The notes beneath the pieces were generated by a model. That model had not been told where the DNA came from, did no database searches, and worked only from the letters and a program-made list of their open reading frames with translations. Shown here piece by piece: positions 1 to 6,727 of a stretch of DNA of 17,907 nucleotides. Positions within the stretch are counted from its first letter, which is position 1; each line of letters starts with the position of its first letter. Source of the stretch: an uncultured bacterium (GTDB lineage: Bacteria; Bacillota; Clostridia; Oscillospirales; Oscillospiraceae); the NCBI GenBank assembly GCA_905215665.1, contig CAJMQR010000012.1, positions 1-17,907 of the forward strand, in the 5' to 3' direction. A program made the position numbers and the translations under genes.

Positions 1-1
1 C

Positions 2-57
2 GTCAGGCGATGCCTTCCTGATTAAAATTAAGATTTTAATCAGGAAATAGTATTAAA
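2..57. repeat. Intergenic hairpin repeat, copy 1 (cut by window edge)
   Basis: This stretch closely matches 8408-8460: both read CAGGCGATGCC, then a long hairpin, then AATAGTATTA. The hairpin here pairs 15-28 with 33-46 perfectly (14 bp, 4-nt loop). The two copies differ by a few substitutions and one indel around the loop. The left part of the unit is outside the window, so the full length of this copy is unknown. It lies downstream of the lipoprotein gene. Confidence 0.75.
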
Positions 58-58
58 A

Positions 59-193
59 CTTCATGCAGGAACGCTGCACCACGAAAACGCGCAAATGCCG
101 GTGCATGAATTTTTTGTGCATCATTTCCGGTTGCCCCGCAGGGACGAGGAAATGGCACATTTCTTATTTTTGCTATGCTTTTGCATAGCAAAA
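59..193. other. Hairpin-rich non-coding stretch
   Basis: No gene is supported here. Several short inverted repeats are visible: TTCATGCA (60-67) with TGCATGAA (102-109), GAAATG (149-154) with CATTTC (158-163), and a 10-bp stem 169-178/183-192 with a TTTT loop. This may be the remainder of the repeat unit that begins at the window edge, or a degraded repeat cluster behind the lipoprotein gene. Confidence 0.4.
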
Positions 194-220
194 TGCCCAC
201 CCCACCAAGGTGGGGTGGGC
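191..220 (-). terminator. Rho-independent terminator of the lipoprotein gene
   Basis: GCCCACCCCACC (195-206) pairs perfectly with GGTGGGGTGGGC (209-220) across a 2-base gap. On the minus strand it is followed by ATTTTG. It begins 10 bp past the stop codon of the substrate-binding protein gene, so that gene appears to be a single-gene transcript with no permease genes cotranscribed downstream. Confidence 0.75.
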
Positions 221-230
221 TTTCCATCAA

Positions 231-1673
231 TTAGCCGAGCTTACCGGTAATGCAGTTCTCTTCACCGAAGGCAGCAAAGGCAGCCTCGCAGATGTGATCG
301 TATGCATCCTTAGCGGTGGTCTCGCCGGCCAGCAGCAGCTGGAACTTGGGAACGATCTGCTCGTCCATCAGCTTCTTGGCAGTGGCGGTCATCTCGGTGG
401 TAACGCCCTCAGGAGGCGCCTGCACCATGGCGATGCAGCGGGCAGCGGTGGCCAGGTTGTCGGCGTCGCGGCCCTCCTCCAGAACCAGCGCGTCACGACC
501 GGTCTGGCAGACGGGATCCAGATACAGCTCGTTCATGCAGGTGGCAATGCGCTCGCCGGAGCAGATATAGTCCATGAACAGCAGTACGTTCTTCAGGTGC
601 TCATCGGTGGTGTTCTTGTTCCGCATGGCGATCAGGCCGTCCACGGTGCCGTAGCAGGACTCCTCGCAGCCGTCCATGGTGGGAACGGGCAGGAAGGCAT
701 AATCCATCTTCTGGGAGTTCTCAACGGCGGTGCCGTCGTTGGCTTCCAGTGCGGCGTTGTTCTTCTTGAAGTTGTTCTCGAACAGAGGCATAGCCTTGCC
801 GAAGATCATGGCGTTGCCAGTCTGGCACATGACCATACGCTGGCCGGCTTCCACGCCGAAGTTGGGCATATAGCCGGACTTGGTCATCTCCTCGATGGCG
901 CTGAGCAGGGTCAGCATGTTCTCGGAGGTGAAGGTGTACTTCAGCTCAGGGGTGAAGGTGTTGCTCAGGCCTGCGCCTGCGCCGAAGATGTAGAGCATAT
1001 CGGAAGCGGTGACGCCGGAGTTGGCGAACACGAAGCCGTAGCAGCCGTCCTTGGTGCCCTGCTTGATGACGTCCAGGAACTCCTCATAGGTCCAGCCTTC
1101 CTTCTGGATCTTGGCAACGTCGATGCCCAGGCCTTCCATCATGGTCTTGTTGGCGCCGATGGACTGAATGGTCAGGTACAGAGGCAGGCCATAGGTGGTG
1201 CCTTCCAGAGTCAGGTACTTCAGAGCGTTCTCGTCGTAGTCGGCCAGACGGTCAGCGGCCATGTACTGGGCGATGTCAATGGCGACGCCCATTTCCACGT
1301 AGGTGCCCAGAGCGTTGGAGGAGATCTCCGCGATGTCGGGAGCCTCGCCGGCCTGCGCCATGGTGGACAGCTTGTCGTTGTGATCGCCCCAGGAGGTCTC
1401 AATGATCTCCACGGTCAGGTTGGGGTACAGGGCATGGAAGCCATCTGCCCAGGTCTTCAGGTTCGTCAGGTAATTGCCTGTGACGGGGGGAGCCATGATC
1501 ACGATGGTGTCGGGTTCCGCCTTTGCTTCCGTGGGAGCCTCGGTCGCGGCAGCAGTGGTGGCGCTGACATCGGCTTCGGTGGGAGCCTTGGTCTCGGTAG
1601 TGGTCTTGGAGCCGCAGGCGGCCAGACCCAGAACCATAACGACGACCAGCAGCATGGTTACGATCTTTTTCAT
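231..1673 (-). CDS. ABC transporter substrate-binding lipoprotein (family 1, carbohydrate type)
   Basis: Predicted extracellular solute-binding lipoprotein of 480 aa that would capture a sugar or oligosaccharide for an ABC importer. The start is the ATG at 1671-1673, with AGGAGG about 9 bases upstream; a 28-residue in-frame extension upstream lacks a signal peptide. Residues 1-19 form a lipoprotein signal peptide (MKKI, then a hydrophobic core) with lipobox GLAAC, the lipidated Cys being residue 20. A Thr/Ala/Glu/Pro-rich tether of about 35 residues follows, then the two-lobed binding domain (APDIAEISS, YGLPLY and similar family-1 motifs). No permease or ATPase gene adjoins it: a terminator follows and a divergent YesL-like gene precedes. 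It is therefore an orphan binding protein or relies on permeases encoded elsewhere. The family is clear; the ligand is unknown, although the neighbouring sugar-acid genes make a uronide or similar carbohydrate possible. Confidence 0.9.
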   Translation of the reverse strand: MKKIVTMLLVVVMVLGLAACGSKTTTETKAPTEADVSATTAAATEAPTEAKAEPDTIVIMAPPVTGNYLTNLKTWADGFHALYPNLTVEIIETSWGDHNDKLSTMAQAGEAPDIAEISSNALGTYVEMGVAIDIAQYMAADRLADYDENALKYLTLEGTTYGLPLYLTIQSIGANKTMMEGLGIDVAKIQKEGWTYEEFLDVIKQGTKDGCYGFVFANSGVTASDMLYIFGAGAGLSNTFTPELKYTFTSENMLTLLSAIEEMTKSGYMPNFGVEAGQRMVMCQTGNAMIFGKAMPLFENNFKKNNAALEANDGTAVENSQKMDYAFLPVPTMDGCEESCYGTVDGLIAMRNKNTTDEHLKNVLLFMDYICSGERIATCMNELYLDPVCQTGRDALVLEEGRDADNLATAARCIAMVQAPPEGVTTEMTATAKKLMDEQIVPKFQLLLAGETTAKDAYDHICEAAFAAFGEENCITGKLG

Positions 1674-1733
1674 TTCTGTTATCCTCCTGGTGTTCAAATT
1701 AGCGCTCCGGCATTGTCGTTGCGCCATGCGATT

Positions 1734-1762
1734 ATTATAGCGGAGTTGGTATTTCATGTCAA
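1734..1762 (-). promoter_or_regulatory. Consensus sigma-A promoter of the lipoprotein gene
   Basis: Read on the minus strand, TTGACA (1757-1762) and TATAAT (1734-1739) are both perfect consensus hexamers, separated by exactly 17 bp. The start codon is about 60 bp downstream of the -10 box. This predicts strong, largely activator-independent expression. Confidence 0.88.
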
Positions 1763-2077
1763 TAGTTACGTAAATGAATGAAACTTTGTTTTATCCGCTG
1801 ATTTGAAATCGCAGTTTTTTAGTGAATTGGTGAAACTATTACAGAGCAGCGTTCGCCAAAATGTACAATATCCACAAAAATCGCGTCAAATATTTGGCAA
1901 CAAAATGCATGGTCATTCCTCCCAGGAGGCGATACAATGGTACGGATACTGTAGGAAAGTATAAAGATTTGTAAAATTTTTTACAAAATGGCCGGAAGCC
2001 TCCCCAGCGCCCCGGCTGTCCGGAACTCCCATGGTAAAAGGCGAAGAAGCAGAAATCATAACAAAAGGCGGTACCCT
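1763..2077. promoter_or_regulatory. Divergent intergenic region, lipoprotein / YesL-like gene
   Basis: AT-rich non-coding stretch of about 315 bp. A possible plus-strand promoter is TGGTCA (1910-1915), 17 bp, TACAAT (1933-1938), with a weak -35. A palindrome TTGTAAAATTTTTTACAA (1969-1986) lies in the putative leader of the YesL-like gene and could be an operator. A perfect Shine-Dalgarno (AGGAGG, 1924-1929) precedes a 5-codon ATG-to-TAG frame at 1937-1954, probably by chance. No RNA gene is recognised. Confidence 0.4.
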
Positions 2078-2719
2078 ATGAATTTCTCTCCCGATTCAAG
2101 ATTCATGCGCCTGTGCGGCAGCTTTGTGTCGCTGGTGCGTATCAATCTTCTGTGGCTGCTGTGCAGTCTGCCCCTGTTCACCGTCGGCGCTTCCACCGCC
2201 GCCATGGTTTCCGCCCTGACAGCGTTCCGGGCGGATGATGAGTGCGGCGCAAAGGTGTTCTTCCATGCCTTCCGCACCCATTTCCGCCAGGCAACCGTCT
2301 TGTGGCTGCTGATGGCTTTCCTTGGGTGTATGCTGGCGCTGGATTACCGGATCGTGGTTCATCTGGCCTTCCCCGTAAGAATGGCAGTGATCGTGGTGAT
2401 CTGCTTCTGCGCGCTGGCTCTGATCCTGGTGTCCGGCCTGATTTTCCCCCTGCTGGTTCGCTTTCCGGGAACACTGCGGGACACCGTCATCAACGCGGTA
2501 CTGCTGAGCATTGCTCATCTGCCGAAAATGCTGCTGGTAACGGCCATGAACCTGCTGCCGCTGCTGCTTCTCGTGCTTCTGCCCCGTCTGGTTCTCTTCT
2601 TCGGCTTCCTGTGGCCGCTGTGCGGGTTTTCTCTTATTGCACTGTACGACCTGAAGGTGATAGAAAAAATCTTCGCCATTCTGGAAAGCGGCGCTCAGGA
2701 GCCGGCGGGTCAGAATTGA
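2078..2719 (+). CDS. YesL-family (DUF624) membrane protein
   Basis: Integral membrane protein of 213 aa in the YesL/DUF624 family, which often accompanies carbohydrate ABC transporters and glycan-use genes in Firmicutes; its biochemical role is unknown. The ATG at 2078 is chosen because the family pattern (MNFSPDSRFMRLC) starts there and an AAAGGCGG ribosome site lies just upstream; the in-frame 30-residue extension is very basic and unlike the family. Four to six hydrophobic segments are visible: about residues 18-45, 70-90, 100-125, 145-175 and 178-198. Length is normal for the family. It diverges from the sugar-binding lipoprotein gene, consistent with the same transport module. Family confidence is good; function is open. 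Confidence 0.85.
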   Translation: MNFSPDSRFMRLCGSFVSLVRINLLWLLCSLPLFTVGASTAAMVSALTAFRADDECGAKVFFHAFRTHFRQATVLWLLMAFLGCMLALDYRIVVHLAFPVRMAVIVVICFCALALILVSGLIFPLLVRFPGTLRDTVINAVLLSIAHLPKMLLVTAMNLLPLLLLVLLPRLVLFFGFLWPLCGFSLIALYDLKVIEKIFAILESGAQEPAGQN

Positions 2720-2741
2720 CGGTGCCCCACTTATAATATAT

Positions 2742-2766
2742 TAGGGTCAAGCTTGCCGCCTGACCC
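2742..2766 (+). terminator. Weak hairpin after the YesL-like gene
   Basis: GGGTCA and TGACCC pair around a short, partly paired loop just after the YesL-like stop. There is no clear T-tract, so this is at best a weak terminator, possibly shared with the converging four-helix-bundle gene. Confidence 0.3.
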
Positions 2767-2808
2767 CAATTGTCTGTTATAAGGGATATCCCATTACCAT
2801 CACGCGCT

Positions 2809-3087
2809 TCATTGCGAGTTTTCCTTTGCTGTTTTGCAGGAAGCAATCAGCAGTCTGCGAATATTGCCGCACAGTTTCTCGGCATATTTGTATGAAGCGG
2901 GGTCAATTCTTTTGGTTTCATACATCAGCTTCAACCAATAGCTTGTCTTGTTGGACTCTTTCAATGCAATTTCCAACTTTGCAATAAAATCTTTTTTGCT
3001 CTGGGCGTACTGCGCTTCGTGTATATTCGCACCTACGGAAGTACCTGCTCTTGCAAGCTGATCGGTCATATCTCTTGACACTACCAT
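2809..3087 (-). pseudogene. Truncated four-helix-bundle protein (23S rRNA IVP-like family)
   Basis: The 92 residues contain the family hallmarks: AGTSVGANIHEAQYAQSKKDF near the N-terminus, then KLEIALKESNKTSYWLKLMYET, then a C-terminal helix ending in KTAKEN. These small four-helix-bundle proteins are usually near 115-120 aa. This copy lacks the expected first helix (about 25-30 residues), and the in-frame codons upstream do not resemble it. No convincing ribosome site precedes the ATG at 3085-3087 or the alternative internal Met (MTDQ). The upstream DNA is the terminator of the KDG kinase gene. It reads as an N-terminally truncated remnant, though translation of a short form cannot be excluded. 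The family's function is not established. The visible motif is longer than usual for a decayed gene, so the loss may be recent. Confidence 0.65.
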
Positions 3088-3132
3088 ATGGTGCGGATAA
3101 ATCCCGCTTTTTTCCGGACAGCGCCGATAGAA

Positions 3133-3165
3133 AATGCTGCTGTCCGGTAATCGGACAGCAGCATT
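3133..3165 (-). terminator. Terminator of the KDG kinase operon
   Basis: AATGCTGCTGTCCG (3133-3146) pairs perfectly with CGGACAGCAGCATT (3152-3165) across a 5-nt loop, with TTTTCT following on the minus strand. It lies 18 bp past the KDG kinase stop codon and should end the long minus-strand gene set. Confidence 0.88.
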
Positions 3166-3183
3166 GTAATTGGGGATAAGTTA

Positions 3184-4209
3184 TCAGCGCTGTACGCGGC
3201 CCGACGCATTTCCGGCCGCGAGAGCCTCAACTTCGGCTACGCTCATCTGGTTGAAGTCGTGCTCAATGCTGTGCTTCAGGCAGGAAGCGGCGACTGCAAA
3301 GTTGATCGCCGCCTGATCGTCCTTGCCGGACATCAGTGCGTAAATCAGTCCGCCGCCGAAGCTGTCTCCGCCGCCGACACGGTCAACGATATGGATGCGG
3401 TAGGTGGGAGAAAACACGGCCTTGTCGCTCGCCGCGTCATACAGCATTCCTGCCCAGTCGTTATCGCTGGCGGACAGAGAGCCGCGCAGCGTGATGGCGA
3501 CCTTCCTGCATCCGAAGCGCTGCGCGATCTGGCGCGCGACGCTGATATAGCCCGCATGGTCGAGCTTGCCGCTGTTAATGTCGGTATTTTCCGCCTCGAT
3601 CCCGAAAACGTCCTTCGCGTCTTCTTCGTTCGCAATGCACACATCAACATAGGGCAGCAGCTTTGCCATGACCTCGCCGGCCTGCTCGCGAGACCACAGC
3701 TTTTTTCTGTAATTGAGGTCGCAGGAAACGGTTACGCCCTTTTCCTTTGCGGCCTTGCACGCCTGCAGGCAGGCTTCCGGCATCTCGCCGCCCAGAGCAG
3801 GAGTAATTCCGGTCCAGTGGAACCAGTCAGCGCCCTCAAAAATGCCATCCCAGTCGAATTCCTCCGCCTTTGCCGTCGCGATCGACGACCCGGCGCGGTC
3901 ATAAATGACCTTGGACGCGCGCTGGGACGCGCCTTTTTCACAGTAGTACACGCCCAGACGCGGGCCGCCGCGCAGAAGATACTTCGTATCGACCCCGTAG
4001 CGCCTCAGTTCGTTGACAACGCACTGTCCTATCTCATGTGCCGGAACCTTGCTGACAAAGGCGGCATCCACACCATAATTCGCGAGAGAAACCGCGACGT
4101 TCGCTTCTCCTCCGGCATAGCTCACCTCGAAGCTGTTCGCCTGCACGAAGCGAAGGTACCCCTCCGGGTTCAGGCGCATCATAATCTCACCAAAAGTTAC
4201 TGCTTTCAT
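3184..4209 (-). CDS. kdgK: 2-keto-3-deoxygluconate kinase (PfkB/ribokinase family)
   Basis: Predicted to phosphorylate 2-keto-3-deoxygluconate (KDG) with ATP to KDPG, the substrate of the aldolase encoded two genes upstream. It has 341 aa, a normal PfkB length. Visible features: N-terminal GEIMMRLNP, the sugar-contacting YAGGEANVAVSLA (31-43), CDLNYRKKLW (163-172), NEEDAK (194-199) and the C-terminal PfkB signature DRVGGGDSFGGG (276-287) with the expected catalytic Asp at 282. The start has a strong AGGAG site 7 bases upstream, 19 bp after the VOC gene. Gene order eda-VOC-kdgK and the terminator at 3133 define the end of the operon. A related kinase specificity, such as another keto-deoxy sugar acid, is possible, but the adjacent aldolase supports KDG. 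Confidence 0.9.
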   Translation of the reverse strand: MKAVTFGEIMMRLNPEGYLRFVQANSFEVSYAGGEANVAVSLANYGVDAAFVSKVPAHEIGQCVVNELRRYGVDTKYLLRGGPRLGVYYCEKGASQRASKVIYDRAGSSIATAKAEEFDWDGIFEGADWFHWTGITPALGGEMPEACLQACKAAKEKGVTVSCDLNYRKKLWSREQAGEVMAKLLPYVDVCIANEEDAKDVFGIEAENTDINSGKLDHAGYISVARQIAQRFGCRKVAITLRGSLSASDNDWAGMLYDAASDKAVFSPTYRIHIVDRVGGGDSFGGGLIYALMSGKDDQAAINFAVAASCLKHSIEHDFNQMSVAEVEALAAGNASGRVQR

Positions 4210-4228
4210 GACTTTCTCCTCATGTATG

Positions 4229-4564
4229 TTATTTTTTCAGAAGATGGATCGCGAAACCGGCGATTTCGTCTTTGAAGTAGATGGCGGTAAGCTCTCCGTT
4301 TTTGTACTTTGCCGAACTTTCGTCAAACGCGACGCCTTTTCCCTTCAGCTCGTCCATCGCCTTTGCCATGTCGTCCACGGCGATGCAGATGTGGCCGTTG
4401 GTTCCTCTGCCGTTTTCCTTTACGATCTCAATCATTTTGTCGCCGACAAATATGGAGGAATTGCCGTACTTCGGCTCAAACCCGAACAGAACATGAAACA
4501 GCTCCGCGATCTGCGCGGCGTTCTCCGCATTGGCGGCGTTGATTCCCAAATGCGCAACTTTCAT
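4229..4564 (-). CDS. VOC (glyoxalase/bleomycin-resistance-like) superfamily protein
   Basis: Small 111-aa single VOC domain made of beta-alpha-beta-beta-beta units: MKVAHLGINAAN opens strand 1, HVLFGF is a typical early VOC turn, GHICIAVDD opens the second half, and IYFKDEIAGFAIHLLKK closes it. Candidate metal ligands are His5, Glu73 or nearby acids, and His108, but I cannot assign a full metal site. VOC proteins include isomerases, epimerases and lyases acting on small keto compounds. Position between KDPG aldolase (8 bp upstream) and KDG kinase (19 bp downstream) points to a step on a keto-deoxy sugar acid or a toxic aldehyde from that pathway. This is context only; no activity can be named. 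Confidence 0.8.
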   Translation of the reverse strand: MKVAHLGINAANAENAAQIAELFHVLFGFEPKYGNSSIFVGDKMIEIVKENGRGTNGHICIAVDDMAKAMDELKGKGVAFDESSAKYKNGELTAIYFKDEIAGFAIHLLKK

Positions 4565-4572
4565 TTTCGCAC

Positions 4573-5223
4573 TCAGCCCTTCGCGATGGAGACCATCGTT
4601 CTGGCAACCTCCGTTATTTTCTCAAATTCGCCGTTCTCAACCCACTTTTTGTTGACCAGATTTCCGCCTATGCCCGCGCCGCACATGCCGAGGTCGAGAT
4701 ACTCCCGGAGATTCGTCTCGTTTACGCCGCCGACCGCCATCATGGGTACGTGGCTGATCGGCGCCCGCACGGCCTTGACGTACGCGGAACCAAGGTTTGC
4801 GATCGGGAAAAGCTTTACGAAATCGGCGCCGTTGTTGTAAGCGGTCAGGATCTCCGTGGGTGTGAGCGCGCCGGGCATGGACACAAGCCCAAGCTCCCGC
4901 GTGCGCTTTATGACGTCGATATTGGTATCGGGGGAGATAATATACTTTGCCCCCGCGCTGGCGGCAAGCTCAACGAGCTTAACGGAGGTCACTGTGCCCG
5001 CGCCGACCTCCATAGTTCCGCTGTATGCCTCGCTGACGGCTTTGATCGCGGCGGCGGTGGTTGCCCAGCTATCCGGGTTTTTCTGGTCAAAGGTTATCTC
5101 AACAAGCCGGAAGCCGCCCGCGTAGAGGGCTCCGGCGACCTTCAGGCATTTTTCCGGCGCGATGCCGCGCACAATCGCGATCAGCTTTTCTTTTTTTATG
5201 GTCTCAATTACATTTTCTCTCAT
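4573..5223 (-). CDS. eda: KDPG/KHG aldolase (Eda family)
   Basis: Class I aldolase of 216 aa predicted to split 2-keto-3-deoxy-6-phosphogluconate into pyruvate and glyceraldehyde-3-phosphate. Visible features: IVRG (17-20), the catalytic-Glu segment VEIT with Glu42, GAGTV (74-78), MPGALTPTE (116-124), the Schiff-base lysine in DFVKLFP (Lys137) and the phosphate-loop AVGGVN (163-168). After VEIT the E. coli enzyme has an Arg; here the sequence is FDQ, so substrate-carboxylate contacts may differ. The ATG at 5221-5223 has AGGAAG upstream. A terminator-like hairpin separates it from the DUF1116 gene, while VOC and kdgK follow closely, so eda-VOC-kdgK may be partly uncoupled from the upstream operon. 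Confidence 0.9.
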   Translation of the reverse strand: MRENVIETIKKEKLIAIVRGIAPEKCLKVAGALYAGGFRLVEITFDQKNPDSWATTAAAIKAVSEAYSGTMEVGAGTVTSVKLVELAASAGAKYIISPDTNIDVIKRTRELGLVSMPGALTPTEILTAYNNGADFVKLFPIANLGSAYVKAVRAPISHVPMMAVGGVNETNLREYLDLGMCGAGIGGNLVNKKWVENGEFEKITEVARTMVSIAKG

Positions 5224-5245
5224 TGATACGCACTTCCTTTTTTTT

Positions 5246-5275
5246 GAAAAAGCCCCGCGGACCGCGAGGCTCTTT
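5246..5275 (-). terminator. Terminator between DUF1116 gene and eda
   Basis: On the minus strand AGCCTCGC and GCGGGGCT (one G-T pair) form an 8-10 bp GC-rich stem with a small loop, followed by a TTTTT run. It begins 8 bp after the DUF1116 stop and lies 23 bp before the eda start. It probably attenuates rather than isolates eda, because no good separate promoter is visible in the short gap. Confidence 0.75.
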
Positions 5276-5283
5276 CATTCTCA

Positions 5284-6537
5284 TCACAGATATTTTTCAC
5301 CAAAGGCAACCAGCGCCTTTTCAAAGCACTGCATCGGCACTCTTGCCATGCCCGCGCCGATCAGGCCGCCGACGCGGTTGAACATACCGCCGTGAATTGC
5401 CGGGCAGACGCCCTCCTTGAGTACCTTGCGGATATCGATGCCGACGGGGAGGAAATCGAAGTCCAGGTTGGGGATGGGGAAGTTGTAGTTCTTCTCCATC
5501 GTGATCCTGTACATTTCCTTCGTCTGCCCGATGCTCTCCTTCAGCGTCATGCCGCGCAGATTGCACACGATGGGGCTTGCCGCGGCGGCAAAGCCGCCCA
5601 TGCCGTAGCATTCGACGACGCAGGAGTCGCCCATCCACGGGAGCTGATCCTTCTCGGTGAACTCCGAGGAGGTGTAGCGGCCCTTCATCATCGGTGCGGG
5701 AGCGGTGAACCACTGTCCCGGCAGGGATGCGATCTTGATGCCGAACTCGACACCGTTGCCGCAGACCGCCGTGACCATGGTCGAATACTCCGTGCCGTCC
5801 GCCGCGACCAGCGCCGCTCTTGCCGCGGCCTGACCATAGCAGTGGAAGAAACGCGGCGTATCGACGATATACCGCACCGTCTTCATGATCTCCTTCTTGG
5901 GTCTGTCCAGCTCAAACAGTGCCGGCAGCATGAGCCGGTCATAAATGTAGTCGCAGGCGGTCTGACGGGTGTGGTTCTCGTCACCCATCTGCATACTTTC
6001 GGCAAGGATCGGCTTGATGGGGATGCCGCCCAGCTTGTGGAGCGCCTCCACCATGGGCGGGAACAGTTCCTCGCGCATATAGCGCAGGTTCTCCGCGATC
6101 TCCTTGGAGTAAAGGCCCCAGCCGCAGAAGCCGCCCTGAAACGGTCCTTCCGCCGGGAACGTCGCGGCGACGGTATGGTTGTGCCGGTCCTCCACAACGT
6201 TCAGGACGACGGACTTCGTAATGATGCCCGTGCCCGCGCCGACCGTGTTGTGGTCGAGTGCGCTGGAGATTTTGATCTCGCCTGCCTTGAGGCGCTTGAC
6301 CGCTTCTTCCTCGTCCTTCGCCCAGCCCTCAAAGAGCATTGCGCTGACCATGCCGCGCTTGTGGAGCATCGTCATGTCCTCATAGGCGATCGGGGGGCCC
6401 GAGTGGAGGATCATGTGATCCTCCAGCCCATCGACGCATTCGATGGCCGGCTTCATATCCACCCAGACGGGGTCGCTGTCCATGAGCATATGGACTGTTT
6501 TCTCATTTGCCTGCGCTATTTTTTCTTTTATATCCAT
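5284..6537 (-). CDS. DUF1116 protein, AllG/YlbE-like (oxamate transcarbamylase subunit homologue)
   Basis: This 417-aa protein matches the E. coli YlbE/AllG family from end to end: HSGPPI (45-50), FEGWAKDE (69-76), HNTVG (96-100), QMGDENHTR (183-191), NGVEFGI (261-267), WFTAPAP (276-282) and a C-terminal GGxxGAGMARVP-type stretch. In E. coli this protein acts with FdrA/AllF and YlbF/AllH as oxamate carbamoyltransferase in anaerobic allantoin use. Here the FdrA partner is just upstream, separated only by a 53-codon gene, and the AllH-like gene heads the operon. The start is supported by AAGGAG about 12 bases upstream. No allantoin or oxalurate gene, and no carbamate kinase, is in the window, so the substrate may differ. 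Family assignment is firm; the reaction is inferred. Confidence 0.88.
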   Translation of the reverse strand: MDIKEKIAQANEKTVHMLMDSDPVWVDMKPAIECVDGLEDHMILHSGPPIAYEDMTMLHKRGMVSAMLFEGWAKDEEEAVKRLKAGEIKISSALDHNTVGAGTGIITKSVVLNVVEDRHNHTVAATFPAEGPFQGGFCGWGLYSKEIAENLRYMREELFPPMVEALHKLGGIPIKPILAESMQMGDENHTRQTACDYIYDRLMLPALFELDRPKKEIMKTVRYIVDTPRFFHCYGQAAARAALVAADGTEYSTMVTAVCGNGVEFGIKIASLPGQWFTAPAPMMKGRYTSSEFTEKDQLPWMGDSCVVECYGMGGFAAAASPIVCNLRGMTLKESIGQTKEMYRITMEKNYNFPIPNLDFDFLPVGIDIRKVLKEGVCPAIHGGMFNRVGGLIGAGMARVPMQCFEKALVAFGEKYL

Positions 6538-6560
6538 CTTTGTCGCGTCTCCTTCTGTGT

Positions 6561-6722
6561 TCAGAGCAGTTTGTCAAGAAGCGCAAGGATCTCCGGCTTC
6601 AGCTTGACGGGCGGACGCCACTCCAGCTGCGTCACCTTGACGCCCTGCTTTTCTACCGCTTCATAGAAGCTCTGAAGTCCGACATTGATCACTTTCAGCT
6701 TTGTCTTGTCGTATTCCTTCAC
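6561..6722 (-). CDS. Small FdrA-associated protein (53 aa)
   Basis: A short GTG-initiated frame (6720-6722) fills the gap between fdrA and the DUF1116 gene and starts 5 bp after the fdrA stop, with AAAGGGG as a probable ribosome site inside the fdrA tail. The peptide opens MKEYDKTKLKVINVGL and contains QGVKVTQLEWRPPVK, then a C-terminal helix EILALLDKLL. The pattern of a VINxGL turn followed by QGxxVxxxxWRPP resembles, from memory, a segment found at the FdrA/DUF1116 junction in related clusters. It may therefore be a detached subunit segment or small interface protein of the complex. The codon pattern and tight spacing support translation. Function is unknown. Confidence 0.75.
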   Translation of the reverse strand: MKEYDKTKLKVINVGLQSFYEAVEKQGVKVTQLEWRPPVKLKPEILALLDKLL

Positions 6723-6727
6723 GGTTC

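Noticed and set aside
210..1781. 523-codon plus-strand open frame opposite the lipoprotein gene
   Set aside because: Gly/His/Val/Leu-rich translation without domains; it is the antisense of a gene with signal peptide, lipobox, promoter and ribosome site.
1937..1954. Five-codon leader peptide before the YesL-like gene
   Set aside because: The AGGAGG and ATG-to-TAG frame are real, but there is no attenuator structure or codon pattern that would give it a role.
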